Assembly (NCBI GenBank): GCA_013823135.1
Contig: PNLP01000014.1
Coordinates: 1 to 64,000, forward strand
Length of the DNA stretch: 64,000 nt
Reading direction: 5' to 3'
From: Planctomycetaceae bacterium
GTDB taxonomy: Bacteria; Planctomycetota; Planctomycetia; Gemmatales; Gemmataceae
The notes beneath the pieces were generated by a model. It was given only the letters and a program-made list of their open reading frames with translations. It made no database searches and was not told the origin of the DNA. Position 1 is the stretch's first letter. Every line of letters begins with the position of its first letter. Shown here piece after piece: positions 54,178 to 63,500 of the stretch. The translations under genes and the position numbers were made by a program.

Positions 54178-54864
54178 ATGGACGCGATCATTCTCGCCGC
54201 AGGCAAGGGCACACGACTTCGCCCACACACCAACACCGTTCCCAAGCCGCTATTGCCGGTGCAAGGGAGGCCGATCCTTGACTGGATCATCGGGGCGCTC
54301 CCGCCGGTCGAACGCTTGGTCGTCGTGGTGAATTACCTCGCGGAACAGATAGAAGATTACCTCCGCACGCAAACCCACGTCCGCAACTGGGCGACGGTGC
54401 GACAGACCGAGCCACGCGGCACCGGCGACGCGCTCATGAGCTGTAAGGGAGTCGTCACCGCTGACCGCGTGATGGTGCTCAACGGCGACGACCTCATTGG
54501 GCGGGCAGACCTCGCGGCGCTCGCGGCGGTGCCGATGGGGATTCTCACGCACCCCGTCGATGCACCCGAGAGCTACGGCATCGTCTTCCCCAATGCCGAT
54601 GGTTCGCTCAAGCAGATCGTGGAGAAGCCGGAAGGGTTACCGTCCCCACAACTGGCAAACATCGGCGGGTACGTGTTTCCGAAGGATGTGTTCGACCTGA
54701 CTTTGCCGCTTTCACCACGGGGTGAGTACGAGATCACGGACGCCGTGGCTCAACTCGCGGCCCGCGGTGGCTTCCAGGTTGTGAAAGCGAACTACTGGCT
54801 ACCGATCGGCACAATCCAACAATGGGAAGCGGCACAGAAGGCCGACGTGAACGCGGTGCGATGA
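54178..54864 (+). CDS. Sugar nucleotidyltransferase (NTP_transferase family)
   Basis: A 228-residue protein of the glucose-1-phosphate thymidylyltransferase/mannose-1-phosphate guanylyltransferase superfamily. The N-terminal signature is MDAIILAAGKGTRLRPHT, followed by KPLLPVQGRPIL. A GDD metal-site motif (LNGDDLIG) and a PRGTGDALM motif are present, and LANIGGYVFPKD and NYWLPIGT are C-terminal family motifs. It transfers a nucleotidyl group to a sugar 1-phosphate, and the sugar and base cannot be told. It has no left-handed helix domain, so it lacks acetyltransferase activity. The divergent TIGR02996 gene begins 60 bp upstream. Confidence 0.9.
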   Translation: MDAIILAAGKGTRLRPHTNTVPKPLLPVQGRPILDWIIGALPPVERLVVVVNYLAEQIEDYLRTQTHVRNWATVRQTEPRGTGDALMSCKGVVTADRVMVLNGDDLIGRADLAALAAVPMGILTHPVDAPESYGIVFPNADGSLKQIVEKPEGLPSPQLANIGGYVFPKDVFDLTLPLSPRGEYEITDAVAQLAARGGFQVVKANYWLPIGTIQQWEAAQKADVNAVR

Positions 54865-54924
54865 CGCGAGTTCGCGGTGGTCCCGGCCGGACCACCGCCG
54901 CCGTGTTGGTGCATCAAGCGGGCT

Positions 54925-55710
54925 TTAATACGGGCCTTTGGTCAGTTCATCTTCTTCCTTCTCGAAATCGCGGATGTTCAGTCGCGTCTGGTGAGCATCA
55001 ATTTCCTTCCCGTCGGGCGTGCGGCCCTGGAAGTAGTCTTTCTGCCAGCCCCGCTTCACGGCATCGGGGTCCTGGGTCTTGAGCCCGTGGAGGAACCCCT
55101 TGCGGCCCTCCTCCCACAAGCGATACTGTTCCTGCAACTCCGGGTTGGTCGTGATTTGCGCACGCTTCGGGACGAGGCTTTCCGCCAGACCGCGTGGCAC
55201 CGGCACCAGCATGCAGATGGGGTCGTCCTTCTCGAAGTAGATCCACTCATTCTGCCGCGTGATCTTCCAGTTCATCGTGAACGTCGAAGCGATCCAGTCC
55301 GACTCCACAACCCCTTCAAGCGGTTGAATGCCGTCCTTAATCCAGTTGCTTGGCCCCTTCACCCACAGGTTGATGCCGGGCGGGGTGCGGAACAGGTACG
55401 GGATGGTGAACGTGATGACCGCGCTGCCGAAGTGACTGACGATGCGGTTATCCACGGCACCGTCGAACTCAAGTTCCACATCTTCCTTGGCTGTGCCGCC
55501 GTACCAGTACGCCCGGAACCGGGCTGTGGAGCGCAACACCCAGCCGGACTGATTGGCGATCACCAGCGGCAGGCACCGGTACGGGTGCCGCTGGTGGGCG
55601 TTATCCATCCAGTCGCGATTGATCGGGGCGGGCTCAATCGCCGTATCGACAGTTGGATAAAGTTCGTAAGCGTAGAACGGCTGCTCGGGGAGCTTGGGCT
55701 TGTCAGACAT
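54925..55710 (-). CDS. Unknown-function protein, possibly DUF6065
   Basis: A 261-residue cytosolic protein starting MSDKPKLPEQPFYAYELYP. YAYELYPTVDTAIEPAPINRDWMD near the N-terminus, CLPLVIANQSGWVL, and LFRTPPGINLWVKGPSN in the middle match a family I recall as DUF6065, whose members are similarly sized and widely scattered. WIYFEKDDPICMLVPVP is also typical. There is no signal peptide or membrane segment. The ATG at 55710, 8 bases after AGGA, is preferred to the one at 55719. It is convergent with the nucleotidyltransferase gene. Confidence 0.6.
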   Translation of the reverse strand: MSDKPKLPEQPFYAYELYPTVDTAIEPAPINRDWMDNAHQRHPYRCLPLVIANQSGWVLRSTARFRAYWYGGTAKEDVELEFDGAVDNRIVSHFGSAVITFTIPYLFRTPPGINLWVKGPSNWIKDGIQPLEGVVESDWIASTFTMNWKITRQNEWIYFEKDDPICMLVPVPRGLAESLVPKRAQITTNPELQEQYRLWEEGRKGFLHGLKTQDPDAVKRGWQKDYFQGRTPDGKEIDAHQTRLNIRDFEKEEDELTKGPY

Positions 55711-55730
55711 GTGTTTCATCCTGAAAAACA

Positions 55731-55788
55731 GTTTAGCCGCGAGCCGAAGGCGAGCGAGTGAGCGCTCTGCTTCGCGTCGCGGCTAAAC
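55731..55788. repeat. Imperfect TTTAGCCGC palindrome (copy 3)
   Basis: GTTTAGCCGCGAGCCGAAGG (55731-55750) and a right arm ending CGTCGCGGCTAAAC (55775-55788) pair with a few mismatches. It is in the gap between the DUF6065-like gene start and the purF stop. Confidence 0.75.
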
Positions 55789-55836
55789 AAATCCAGTTCG
55801 TCGCAATGATCGATTCTCAACAGTGAATCGTCAACC

Positions 55837-57468
55837 TCAAGTTGTCCCCGCGTCGGTCACGGCACAGACCAGGGGTTCGGTCGGAATCGGCTCGGCTGGG
55901 CGGTCGTAGGTGCGGCCATCGTTGTTGCCGACGGCGTGGTTTCGCAATGCGAGCTGGTACAGGTGCTCGCCATGCGGTGTGGGGTAATCCCCCGTCACGC
56001 ACGCGCGACAGAGTTTCTCGGCGGGCAGGTCGATGCAGCGTGCGACGGCATCGACGGGTAGGTAGAACAGCGAGTCGGCTCCCAGTTCCTTCGCCATCGC
56101 GTCTTGCTCGGCGACCGTCGGCACTTTCCCCGCCATGAACTTCGGGGCGAAGAGTTCCTTCACCGTGCTCATGTCGATCCCGTAGAAGCACGGCGAGATG
56201 ATCGGCGGGCACGCCACGCGAACGTGAATCTCACGTGCGCCACCCTGATCCCGCAGGTGGTGCAACAGGCTCTTGAGCGTCGTGCTGCGAACGATCGAAT
56301 CCTCGACCAGCAGCACCCGCTTGCCCGACAGCACCTCACGCAACGGAGTGAACTTCAGGCGGACCTTGTCGGCCCGGTTCGCACCCTCGATGAACGTGCG
56401 GCCGATGTAGCGATTGCGGATCAGCCCTTCGACTGACGGAATGCCGAGTGCAAACGCCATCGCGTCGGCAGCAGCCTTGCCCGTGTCGGGCACCGGAACA
56501 ACAACGGTTTCTTCCGGGTCGAGCGGGATACGACCAAGCGCCTTTTCTTGCTTCGCGAGTTCCTGACCGAGTCGTGCCCGCGAGAGGTACACGCTGCGAT
56601 CGTCGAGTGTGCTGGACACGTTCGCGAAGTAAATCCACTCGAAGAAGCAGTGTGATTGCTTCGGCGACGGGGCGAACTTGTGAATGGTCAGTTCGCCGTC
56701 GCGAATCAGGATCATGTGCCCAGGTTCGAGCGACTTGATGTTGCGGAATCCGAGGTTCTGGAGCGCAACGCTCTCGCTGGCAGCGCCGAACACGGGGCCA
56801 TCCAGCGAGTACACCAGCGGACGGAGCCCGACTGGGTCACGCAGCACGACCATGTCGCCCATCGCGTTCTGGAACACGATGTTGTACGCGCCATCGAACT
56901 TGGTCGCGAGGTGGCGGAACATCTCGACAAGGTCGGGCCGGTCGTCACCGCGCAACTCGTGCGCAATGTAGTGCATGATGACTTCGGTGTCGTTGTCGCG
57001 CGTGAGGTGATAATCGTGATTGGCGAGAAGTTGATCGCGAAGTTCGGCGAAGTTGGTGAGTTGCCCATTGAATGCGAAGGCGAACCATTTCCATTTACAG
57101 CCGTGCCGCCGTTCGAAAGGCTGAGCGTAACTTCGTTTCGTGGCCCCGCACGTCGCATACCGGGTATGCCCGATAGCAGCACGGCCGGCGTACTCCTCCA
57201 TAATGGAGGCGTATTTCGGCGGATGGTTAATCCGGAACGCCTCAATGACCGTGCCGACTTCCTTGTAGGTATCGACAATCTGATCGCGGTCCGGATTGTA
57301 CGTCGCCATTCCGGCGGCGAGTTGCCCGCGGTTCTGCAAGTCGAGCAGCATCCGGGGCATGAGGCGTGAAAGCTGATCGGGATCGCCGGACCACACGGGC
57401 GAACGGTCGCTGCGGCCCGGCAGGTAATACAACGCTGCCACGCCGCATTCGTGGTGCAACTCGTCCAT
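55837..57468 (-). CDS. purF: Amidophosphoribosyltransferase
   Basis: A 543-residue enzyme that commits PRPP to purine synthesis. Start MDELHHECGVAALYY gives a seven-residue propeptide, with the catalytic Cys at residue 8 exposed after processing. The glutaminase domain has RGQLAAGM and IGHTRYATCG; the PRPP-binding loop is VLLVEDSIVRSTT. The four cysteines that bind a [4Fe-4S] cluster in the Bacillus-type enzyme are present: SHCFFEW, SPCFYGID and the CRAC of KLCRACVTG. AGGCGG lies upstream of the ATG. It is alone, with no other pur gene in the window. Confidence 0.95.
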   Translation of the reverse strand: MDELHHECGVAALYYLPGRSDRSPVWSGDPDQLSRLMPRMLLDLQNRGQLAAGMATYNPDRDQIVDTYKEVGTVIEAFRINHPPKYASIMEEYAGRAAIGHTRYATCGATKRSYAQPFERRHGCKWKWFAFAFNGQLTNFAELRDQLLANHDYHLTRDNDTEVIMHYIAHELRGDDRPDLVEMFRHLATKFDGAYNIVFQNAMGDMVVLRDPVGLRPLVYSLDGPVFGAASESVALQNLGFRNIKSLEPGHMILIRDGELTIHKFAPSPKQSHCFFEWIYFANVSSTLDDRSVYLSRARLGQELAKQEKALGRIPLDPEETVVVPVPDTGKAAADAMAFALGIPSVEGLIRNRYIGRTFIEGANRADKVRLKFTPLREVLSGKRVLLVEDSIVRSTTLKSLLHHLRDQGGAREIHVRVACPPIISPCFYGIDMSTVKELFAPKFMAGKVPTVAEQDAMAKELGADSLFYLPVDAVARCIDLPAEKLCRACVTGDYPTPHGEHLYQLALRNHAVGNNDGRTYDRPAEPIPTEPLVCAVTDAGTT

Positions 57469-57671
57469 GTCACCGCCTGGCATGTGGGAAGAGCGACAAC
57501 CAACCCAAGTTGAATATAGGACTTCGCCGCGCCCGGTCCAAGCACCCGAGGCTCACGGAAAGCTCACGGGAACTTCCGAAAGCCTCCAGTACGAAAGACC
57601 CGCGACAATCCATTCGACCTGTATCGTCGTCGTAACAATGCAGTTCAATTGTAATCCATGGGAGAGTACCG

Positions 57672-58292
57672 ATGCCGAGGCGGATTCTGTCAGTTGCTTT
57701 GATTTTCGGACTCGCGGGAATTGCATTCAGCGCGGACAATAAAGTTGAACGACCAAAGGCCGATCCCGCCAGCACACCGCTGGAACTGACGATCACCGGA
57801 AAAACGACCAAATATACGCTCGACACCGGTGGACTCTCGGCCGCCGACTACAAGAAGAAAATCGAAGCAGCGGCCAACGATGGCCCGATCCGCACCCCGG
57901 CTGTGGATCTGACCATCGAACTCAAGAACACCTCGGACAAGACCGTGACCGTGTGGACTTCGGGCGATCCCGTGGTGCTGACCCTGGAACTGAACGGCAA
58001 GGGTGCCGTGAACCTGACACCACCACTGGCGTTCACGACAAACTTCGCGGCCCCGAAAGGGATCGCGATCGAAGCAGGTAAGTCGCACACCATTCCGTTA
58101 AAAGCGCTCGTGAGCGGGTTCCGCGGCGGTAGCAAGTTCTCGACCTGGACCCAGGCAGGCGACTATGAACTTGTCGCAACGCTGAAAACCGGCATGACGC
58201 CAGCCCCAAAGGGCGCGAAGGATTTCGACGGTTTCGGCGTGGTAACAGTCACCAGCCCGGCGTTCAAGCTCACAGTCGAAGAGAAGAAGTAA
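57672..58292 (+). CDS. Secreted protein, tandem paralogue 1
   Basis: A 206-residue protein with signal peptide MPRRILSVALIFGLAGIAFS. Mature residues form a beta-rich domain: PLELTITGKTTKYTLDTGGL, VDLTIELKNTSDKTVTVWTSGDP and GDYELVATLKTG. It is followed at 58381 by a close copy, so the pair arose by duplication. No catalytic residue is visible. A structural or ligand-binding periplasmic role is possible. GGGAG precedes the ATG. Confidence 0.75.
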   Translation: MPRRILSVALIFGLAGIAFSADNKVERPKADPASTPLELTITGKTTKYTLDTGGLSAADYKKKIEAAANDGPIRTPAVDLTIELKNTSDKTVTVWTSGDPVVLTLELNGKGAVNLTPPLAFTTNFAAPKGIAIEAGKSHTIPLKALVSGFRGGSKFSTWTQAGDYELVATLKTGMTPAPKGAKDFDGFGVVTVTSPAFKLTVEEKK

Positions 58293-58380
58293 CGCTGCCG
58301 CGATCTCCCCAAATCCTCTCACCGATCCGATGAACGGATCGGTTTCATTTCCATCTGTGTCGCACCTGGAGGGAGCTATC

Positions 58381-59010
58381 ATGCTCGTTCGGATTCTGTT
58401 GCTTGCGGTATTCGTGGGGTTCTCGGGCGTCGCATCGGCCGACGACAAGAAGGCCGACAAGCCGAAGAGCGATCCGCCTGGCTTGCCGCTGGAGTTGAAG
58501 ATCACAGGGAAAACCACCAAGTACACGCTCGATCTGGGCGGATTATCTGCGGACGACTTCAAGAAGGCGGTCGCAGCCGCTGGGAAGGGGAAAGGACGCG
58601 CACCCGCGCCACCCGTGGTCGATCTCACGATCGAACTCAAGAACACGTCGAAGGACACGGTGCAGGTTTGGTCGAAGGGCGACCCCGTTGTGCTGACCCT
58701 GGAATTGAAGGGGAAGGGTGCCATGAGCGCAATGCCGCTGGTGCCGATGACCCTCGAATTCCGCCTGCCCGACGGCGTTGGCGTCGAAGCGGGGAAGACG
58801 CTCAACTTCCCACTCAAGTCGTTGGCGGCGGGCTTCCGCGGGGCGAGCCAGCTTTCCTACTGGACCGAACCCGGTGAATACGAGTTGGTGGCGACCCTGA
58901 AGACAGGGCTGATGCCGATTCCGAAAGGAGCCATGGACAACGGGGATGGCTACGGCATCATCACCCTGACCACCCCGCCGATCAAGCTCACGGTCGAAGA
59001 GAAGAAGTAA
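58381..59010 (+). CDS. Secreted protein, tandem paralogue 2
   Basis: A 209-residue protein with signal peptide MLVRILLLAVFVGFSGVASA. It aligns with the preceding gene nearly end to end (shared ITGKTTKYTLD, VVDLTIELKNTS, GDPVVLTLEL, YELVATLKTG and KLTVEEKK). It differs in the insert GKGKGRAPAPP near residue 64. The start at 58381 is chosen because GGAGG precedes it and the signal begins there; an in-frame codon at 58330 lies in the leader. The two genes are 88 bp apart and probably form one unit ending at the terminator at 59017. Confidence 0.78.
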   Translation: MLVRILLLAVFVGFSGVASADDKKADKPKSDPPGLPLELKITGKTTKYTLDLGGLSADDFKKAVAAAGKGKGRAPAPPVVDLTIELKNTSKDTVQVWSKGDPVVLTLELKGKGAMSAMPLVPMTLEFRLPDGVGVEAGKTLNFPLKSLAAGFRGASQLSYWTEPGEYELVATLKTGLMPIPKGAMDNGDGYGIITLTTPPIKLTVEEKK

Positions 59011-59016
59011 AACCAC

Positions 59017-59049
59017 GAGGCCCACGGATCGTGGCGATCCGTGGGCCTC
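59017..59049 (+). terminator. Hairpin terminator after the paralogue pair
   Basis: A perfect 15-bp stem (59017-59031 with 59035-59049) and 3-nt loop, 6 bp past the stop. The convergent lipoprotein gene ends at 59077, so it may work both ways. Confidence 0.85.
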
Positions 59050-59076
59050 ATATTGGTTTCCTGCCACATCTCGAAT

Positions 59077-59484
59077 TCACTTCTCTTCAAGTGTGAAGTT
59101 GAACACGTTCGGTCCACCCGATACCACTTCGGCGCGAAGGGTCGTTTCCGTGTTGTACGCCGCGGGGAGATAATCCTCGGCGACGGCTGCTCCCATCGCG
59201 TCGCGGGCTCCGCCTTCCTTGACCCGGGCCGCGCGAATCCGCACTCGTTTGTTCCCCGGTGTCAGCACGGTTTCGTATCGCCCATCGTGTACCTTCGCCG
59301 GATCGGATGCCTTTCCGTCCTCGCCAACGAAGACGATCTCGCCATCGGGCAACGCCTGACCTTTGAACGTGACGAGCCCCGTGACCGTCTGCGTGCTCTG
59401 GGCGCGATTGGTGTTCCCACAACCCAGTGTCCCGAGAAGTCCGCAAACAACGACGAGTGATCCGAACCGACTGCGCACCGACAT
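59077..59484 (-). CDS. Small lipoprotein with regulatory-like beta domain
   Basis: A 135-residue protein starting MSVRSRFGSLVVVCG with lipobox LGC at about residues 20-22. The mature domain TVTGLVTFKGQALPDGEIVFVGEDGK is the carboxypeptidase-regulatory-like/transthyretin fold, found in many planctomycete lipoproteins. It follows the DUF1559 pseudopilin gene by 31 bp on the same strand, a pair that is common in planctomycetes and suggests a shared surface role. No enzyme motif is present. Confidence 0.8.
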   Translation of the reverse strand: MSVRSRFGSLVVVCGLLGTLGCGNTNRAQSTQTVTGLVTFKGQALPDGEIVFVGEDGKASDPAKVHDGRYETVLTPGNKRVRIRAARVKEGGARDAMGAAVAEDYLPAAYNTETTLRAEVVSGGPNVFNFTLEEK

Positions 59485-59515
59485 GCGTGATACCTCCAGA
59501 AGCAGAATCGTTGCG

Positions 59516-60439
59516 TCAGTAACTGCCCGCGACTTCACCACCCGCGCGAGAGCCAAGGCCCAGGTAGACGGTCGGATCAACACCGTTGGGGATGAAGCGA
59601 ACCGAGCCGTCGCCGAGCGTGGCGTTGACGCCCCCGGTGTGGGAACTGCGAGCATGCTGCACCGAGTTCGAGCCCGAGACGGTGCACGGCGCACGACCCG
59701 GAACGTTGATGCAGTTCACATCCACGTCCGCGACGTTGGTGTTGGGCGGGTTCAGCGTGCTGAACAGGCAATTGCCGTCGTAAGAGTTGAAGTATCGGCC
59801 GCGAATGTCGTGACTCGTGGTGTCCGCCACCACGTTCAATTCACTGAGTAGCAGCGTGTTCGAGAGTCCATCAGTCACATCGGCAAAGCGGGTCTTCGAC
59901 TGGGCATACATGATCCCATCGCGTTTGGTGCCGGTCGAGTCGCCCGCGGGGTTGAAGACCGTCGTGGCGGCGCAGGCGACGTAGTTCCCGTGGAAACCCT
60001 GGTTGGGGAACGAAGCGGCTGTCACGATTTTCCCCCCGAACGGGTCCGATGGGCACACGAAGCCCGTGAAGACCCGCTTCGCGTTGGGGTAACTGTCGGC
60101 GCTGCCGCCGGCGTCCATGTAGGTCTTGTAGTCGCGGAAGGCGCTGTCTTGTTCCATGAACGACCAGACATGCGGAACCCAGCAACCGCGGTTGTAATAC
60201 GTGACGTTAGCTCCGTTGGTGTTCCACTGACCGGGCGGCAAATTCGAATAAGCGTCGTGGTGAGAGTGCAATGCGAGAGCGATTTGCTTGAGGTTATTGC
60301 TACATTTCATCCGGGCGGCTGCTTCGCGGACCTTCTGAACAGCGGGTAGCAACAACCCGATCAGTATGGCGATGATGGCAATCACAACGAGGAGTTCGAT
60401 CAGGGTGAAGCCCCGAGAACGCGAAACCGTGGGTTTCAT
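59516..60439 (-). CDS. DUF1559 pseudopilin-like protein
   Basis: A 307-residue protein with a type IV prepilin signal: [23 protein letters not shown], cleaved after Gly with F1 and E5. After the N-terminal helix comes [26 protein letters not shown], the hallmark of DUF1559, and the C-terminal motif [20 protein letters not shown]1559 proteins are hugely expanded in planctomycetes and are thought to be exported or assembled by a pseudopilus. The start at 60439 ([11 protein letters not shown]) is chosen to begin the prepilin signal. It is followed by a small lipoprotein. Confidence 0.93.
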   Translation of the reverse strand: MKPTVSRSRGFTLIELLVVIAIIAILIGLLLPAVQKVREAAARMKCSNNLKQIALALHSHHDAYSNLPPGQWNTNGANVTYYNRGCWVPHVWSFMEQDSAFRDYKTYMDAGGSADSYPNAKRVFTGFVCPSDPFGGKIVTAASFPNQGFHGNYVACAATTVFNPAGDSTGTKRDGIMYAQSKTRFADVTDGLSNTLLLSELNVVADTTSHDIRGRYFNSYDGNCLFSTLNPPNTNVADVDVNCINVPGRAPCTVSGSNSVQHARSSHTGGVNATLGDGSVRFIPNGVDPTVYLGLGSRAGGEVAGSY

Positions 60440-60577
60440 GTCGGGAATCATCCAACGTGTGAAGATGGTGGGACAATTCTTTAGCACTACCTTCACACAC
60501 TGTCAAACAACTCTTTCGATTATCAGGCTGCAGCCGAATATCGTGGTGGAATCAAAACCTTGGCCTGTCGCTCACAA

Positions 60578-63500
60578 TCATTTGTTCGGGCGCACTTCAC
60601 CCGTTCGCCCGACCCGCTCCAGCTCCATCACGGGTTCCCAGATCCGAACTGTCTTGTCCCCGCTTCCGGTGGCGACTCGCTTGCCGTCGGGGCCATACGC
60701 CACGCTGGTGACCTCGCCCGTGTGTCCCTGGAGAGCGACCTTCTCTTGCCCGGTCTTCGCGTCCCAGATCCGCGCCGTCTTGTCCTCTCTTCCGATCAGG
60801 ATTCGTTTGGTGTCGGGGCTGATCGCCATGCTGGCGACATCGGTCGGGTGCCCCATGAAGTCGGCCTTCTGCTTCCCGGTATCGGCGTCCCAAGTCTGAA
60901 CGATGTTGGACGAGCACCCCATGAGGATTTGCTTGCGATCAGGGGTAAACGCCAGGCTGAGGACTACCCCCGCGACTCCGTCGAGGAGAAAGACCTCTTT
61001 GCCGGTGTCGGCGTTCCAGACCATCGCCGTAAAGGCGCACCCCGTGACGACACGTTTGCCGTCGGGGCTGAACACCACGCTGCCGACCTTATCCTTGTGC
61101 CCCGCGAGGATCGCAATTTCTTTCCCGGTTTCGGCGTTCCAGAGCCGCGCCGTCCTGTCCTCACTCCCCGTGACAACACGTTTGCCATCGGGGCTGAACG
61201 CCACGCTCACGACCACCTCCGTGTGGCCGGTCAAGACAACTTGCTGCTTTCCAGTCTGTGCGTCCCAGAGCCGCGCGGTCTTGTCTTCACTCCCGGTGGC
61301 AACACGCTTGCCGTCAAAGCTGAACGCCACGCTGGTCAGCGCCGCCGTGTGGCCACTCAACACAACCTGATCTTTACCGGTCTGCGCATCCCAGAGCCGC
61401 GCGGTACGGTCCGCACTTCCGGAGATCACACGCTTCCCATCGTTGCTGAACTTCACACAGGTGACCGCCTCCGTGTGGCCCGAGAGAGTGACCATTTCCC
61501 GTGACTTCGGAGAGTCCCAGAGCCTCACGGACTTGTCCTCACTCCCGGTGAGAAGTTGCTTCCCATCGGGGCTGAACGCCACGCCCCGGACCACGTCCGT
61601 GTGGCCCGTGAGAGTGACCATCTCCTGGCCCGTTTCCGTGTCCCAAAGCCGCACCGTTCGGTCCTGGCTCCCCGTGGCGATCCGTGTTCCGTCTGGGCTG
61701 AACGCGATACCCCAGACCACGCCGCTGTGCCCCCTGAGAGTGGCGATCTCCTGCCCTGTCTCGGCATCCCAGAGCCTTGCGGTTTTGTCCATGCTACACG
61801 TGAGAATGCGACTGCCATCGGGGCTATAGATCCCTCTCCAGATCGCGTCGGTGTGTCCCGAGAGAATGGCGATCTCCTGCCCCGTCTCGGTGTCCCAGAG
61901 CCGCGCCGTCCTGTCATCGCTTACGGTGAGGACACGCTTGCCATCAGGGCTAAACACGACGCTCGCGACCTTCTCTGTGTGGCCCTTGAGGGTGATGAGA
62001 CTCTGCCCCGTCTCGGCGTCCCAGAGCCGCGCGGTCTTGTCCCCACTCCCGGTCAGGACACGCTTGCCATCGGGGCTGAACGCCACGCGGAAGACCGTGC
62101 CCGTGTGGCCCGTGAGAGTGGCCTTCTCCTGCCCTGTCTCCACGTCCCAAACCCGCGCCGAGTTCTCTTGATACCCCGTAAGAATCCGCTTCCCGTCGGA
62201 TCTCCACGCGACGGCGTGAGAGGCATCCTTGAGAACCGCGACCTCCTTCCCCGACTCCGCGTCCCACATCCTCGCTGTTTTCTCCGGATGCACAGTGAAG
62301 ATCCGTTTTCCGTCCGGGCTCCATGCAACATGCGGGCCAGCTCCCGTGAGAATGAACTTCACCTCTCTTGTCCGTGAGTCCCAGACGCGTGACGTGCCGT
62401 CGTAACTTCCGGTGAGGATTTTTTTGCCGTCTGGGCTCCACGCGACGCCCGTGACAAAACTCGTATGCCCGAGGAGCCTGGCATTCTCTTGCCCCGTCTC
62501 GATGTTCCACAGGCATGCGGTCCTGTCATGGCTGCCGGTGAGGACTCGCGTACCATCGGAGCTGAACGCCACCGTATGAATCTCGCCCGAGTGTCCCAGG
62601 AAGACGGCTTTCTCTTTCCCGGTCTCCGCATCGCAGAGCCTCGCTGTCCTGTCATCGCTCCCGATGAGGATTAGTTTTCCGTCGGGACTCAACGCCACGG
62701 ACGCGACGATGCCTACCAGTCCACCGCCCTTGACTGTGGTCTGTTTCTGCCCCGTTTCGGCGTCCCAAAACTGTGCCGTGCCATCGTAACTTCCGGTGAG
62801 GATGCTTTTCCCATTCGGGGTAAACGCCACCCCGGAAACCTCACCCGTGTGCCCCTTGAGGAGAGTCTGCTCTTTCCCGGTCTCCGCATCCCAAAGCCGT
62901 GCGGTTTTATCCTTACTCCCGGTGACAACTCGCTTACCATCAGAGCTAAATGCCACGCTGGTGATCTCGCCCATGTGTCCCGTGAGATTGGCCGTTTCCT
63001 TGCCGGTTTCGGCGTCCCAAATCCTCGCTGTACGGTCGTTGCTCCCGGTGATCGCTCGCTTGCCATCGAGGCTGAATGCGACACTCACGACAAAGTCCTT
63101 GTGTCCCTTGAAGGGAACCAGTTCCTTGCCGGTCTCGGCATCCCAGATCCGCGGCGTGATGCCATAACCTCCAACGAGAACGCGCTTACCATCGGGGCTG
63201 AATACCGCGCTGAGAGCGTCTAACTGACCCTTCAAGGTCACCTTCTCCTGCCCCGTCTCCGCGTCCCAGATCCGCACCGGATCGCTAACCGACCCGATGA
63301 GAACGAACTTGCCATCGGGGCTGAACGCCACGCTGGTGACCATTGACGTGTTGTCACCGAAGGTGCGGACGGGAAACACCTGGCGCAACCACAAGCCCTT
63401 CACATGGCGGGTTTCCCATGTGTCGAAATAGTCGCTGTCCATAGCCGTCAGGATTCCGGCCATTCCGTCGAAATCACCCTGCTCTCTCGCTCGCAAGGCC

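Noticed and set aside
60578..63500. Regular about 126-bp DNA repeats as a CRISPR or satellite
   Set aside because: They are in-frame and encode WD40 repeats, so they are protein repeats.
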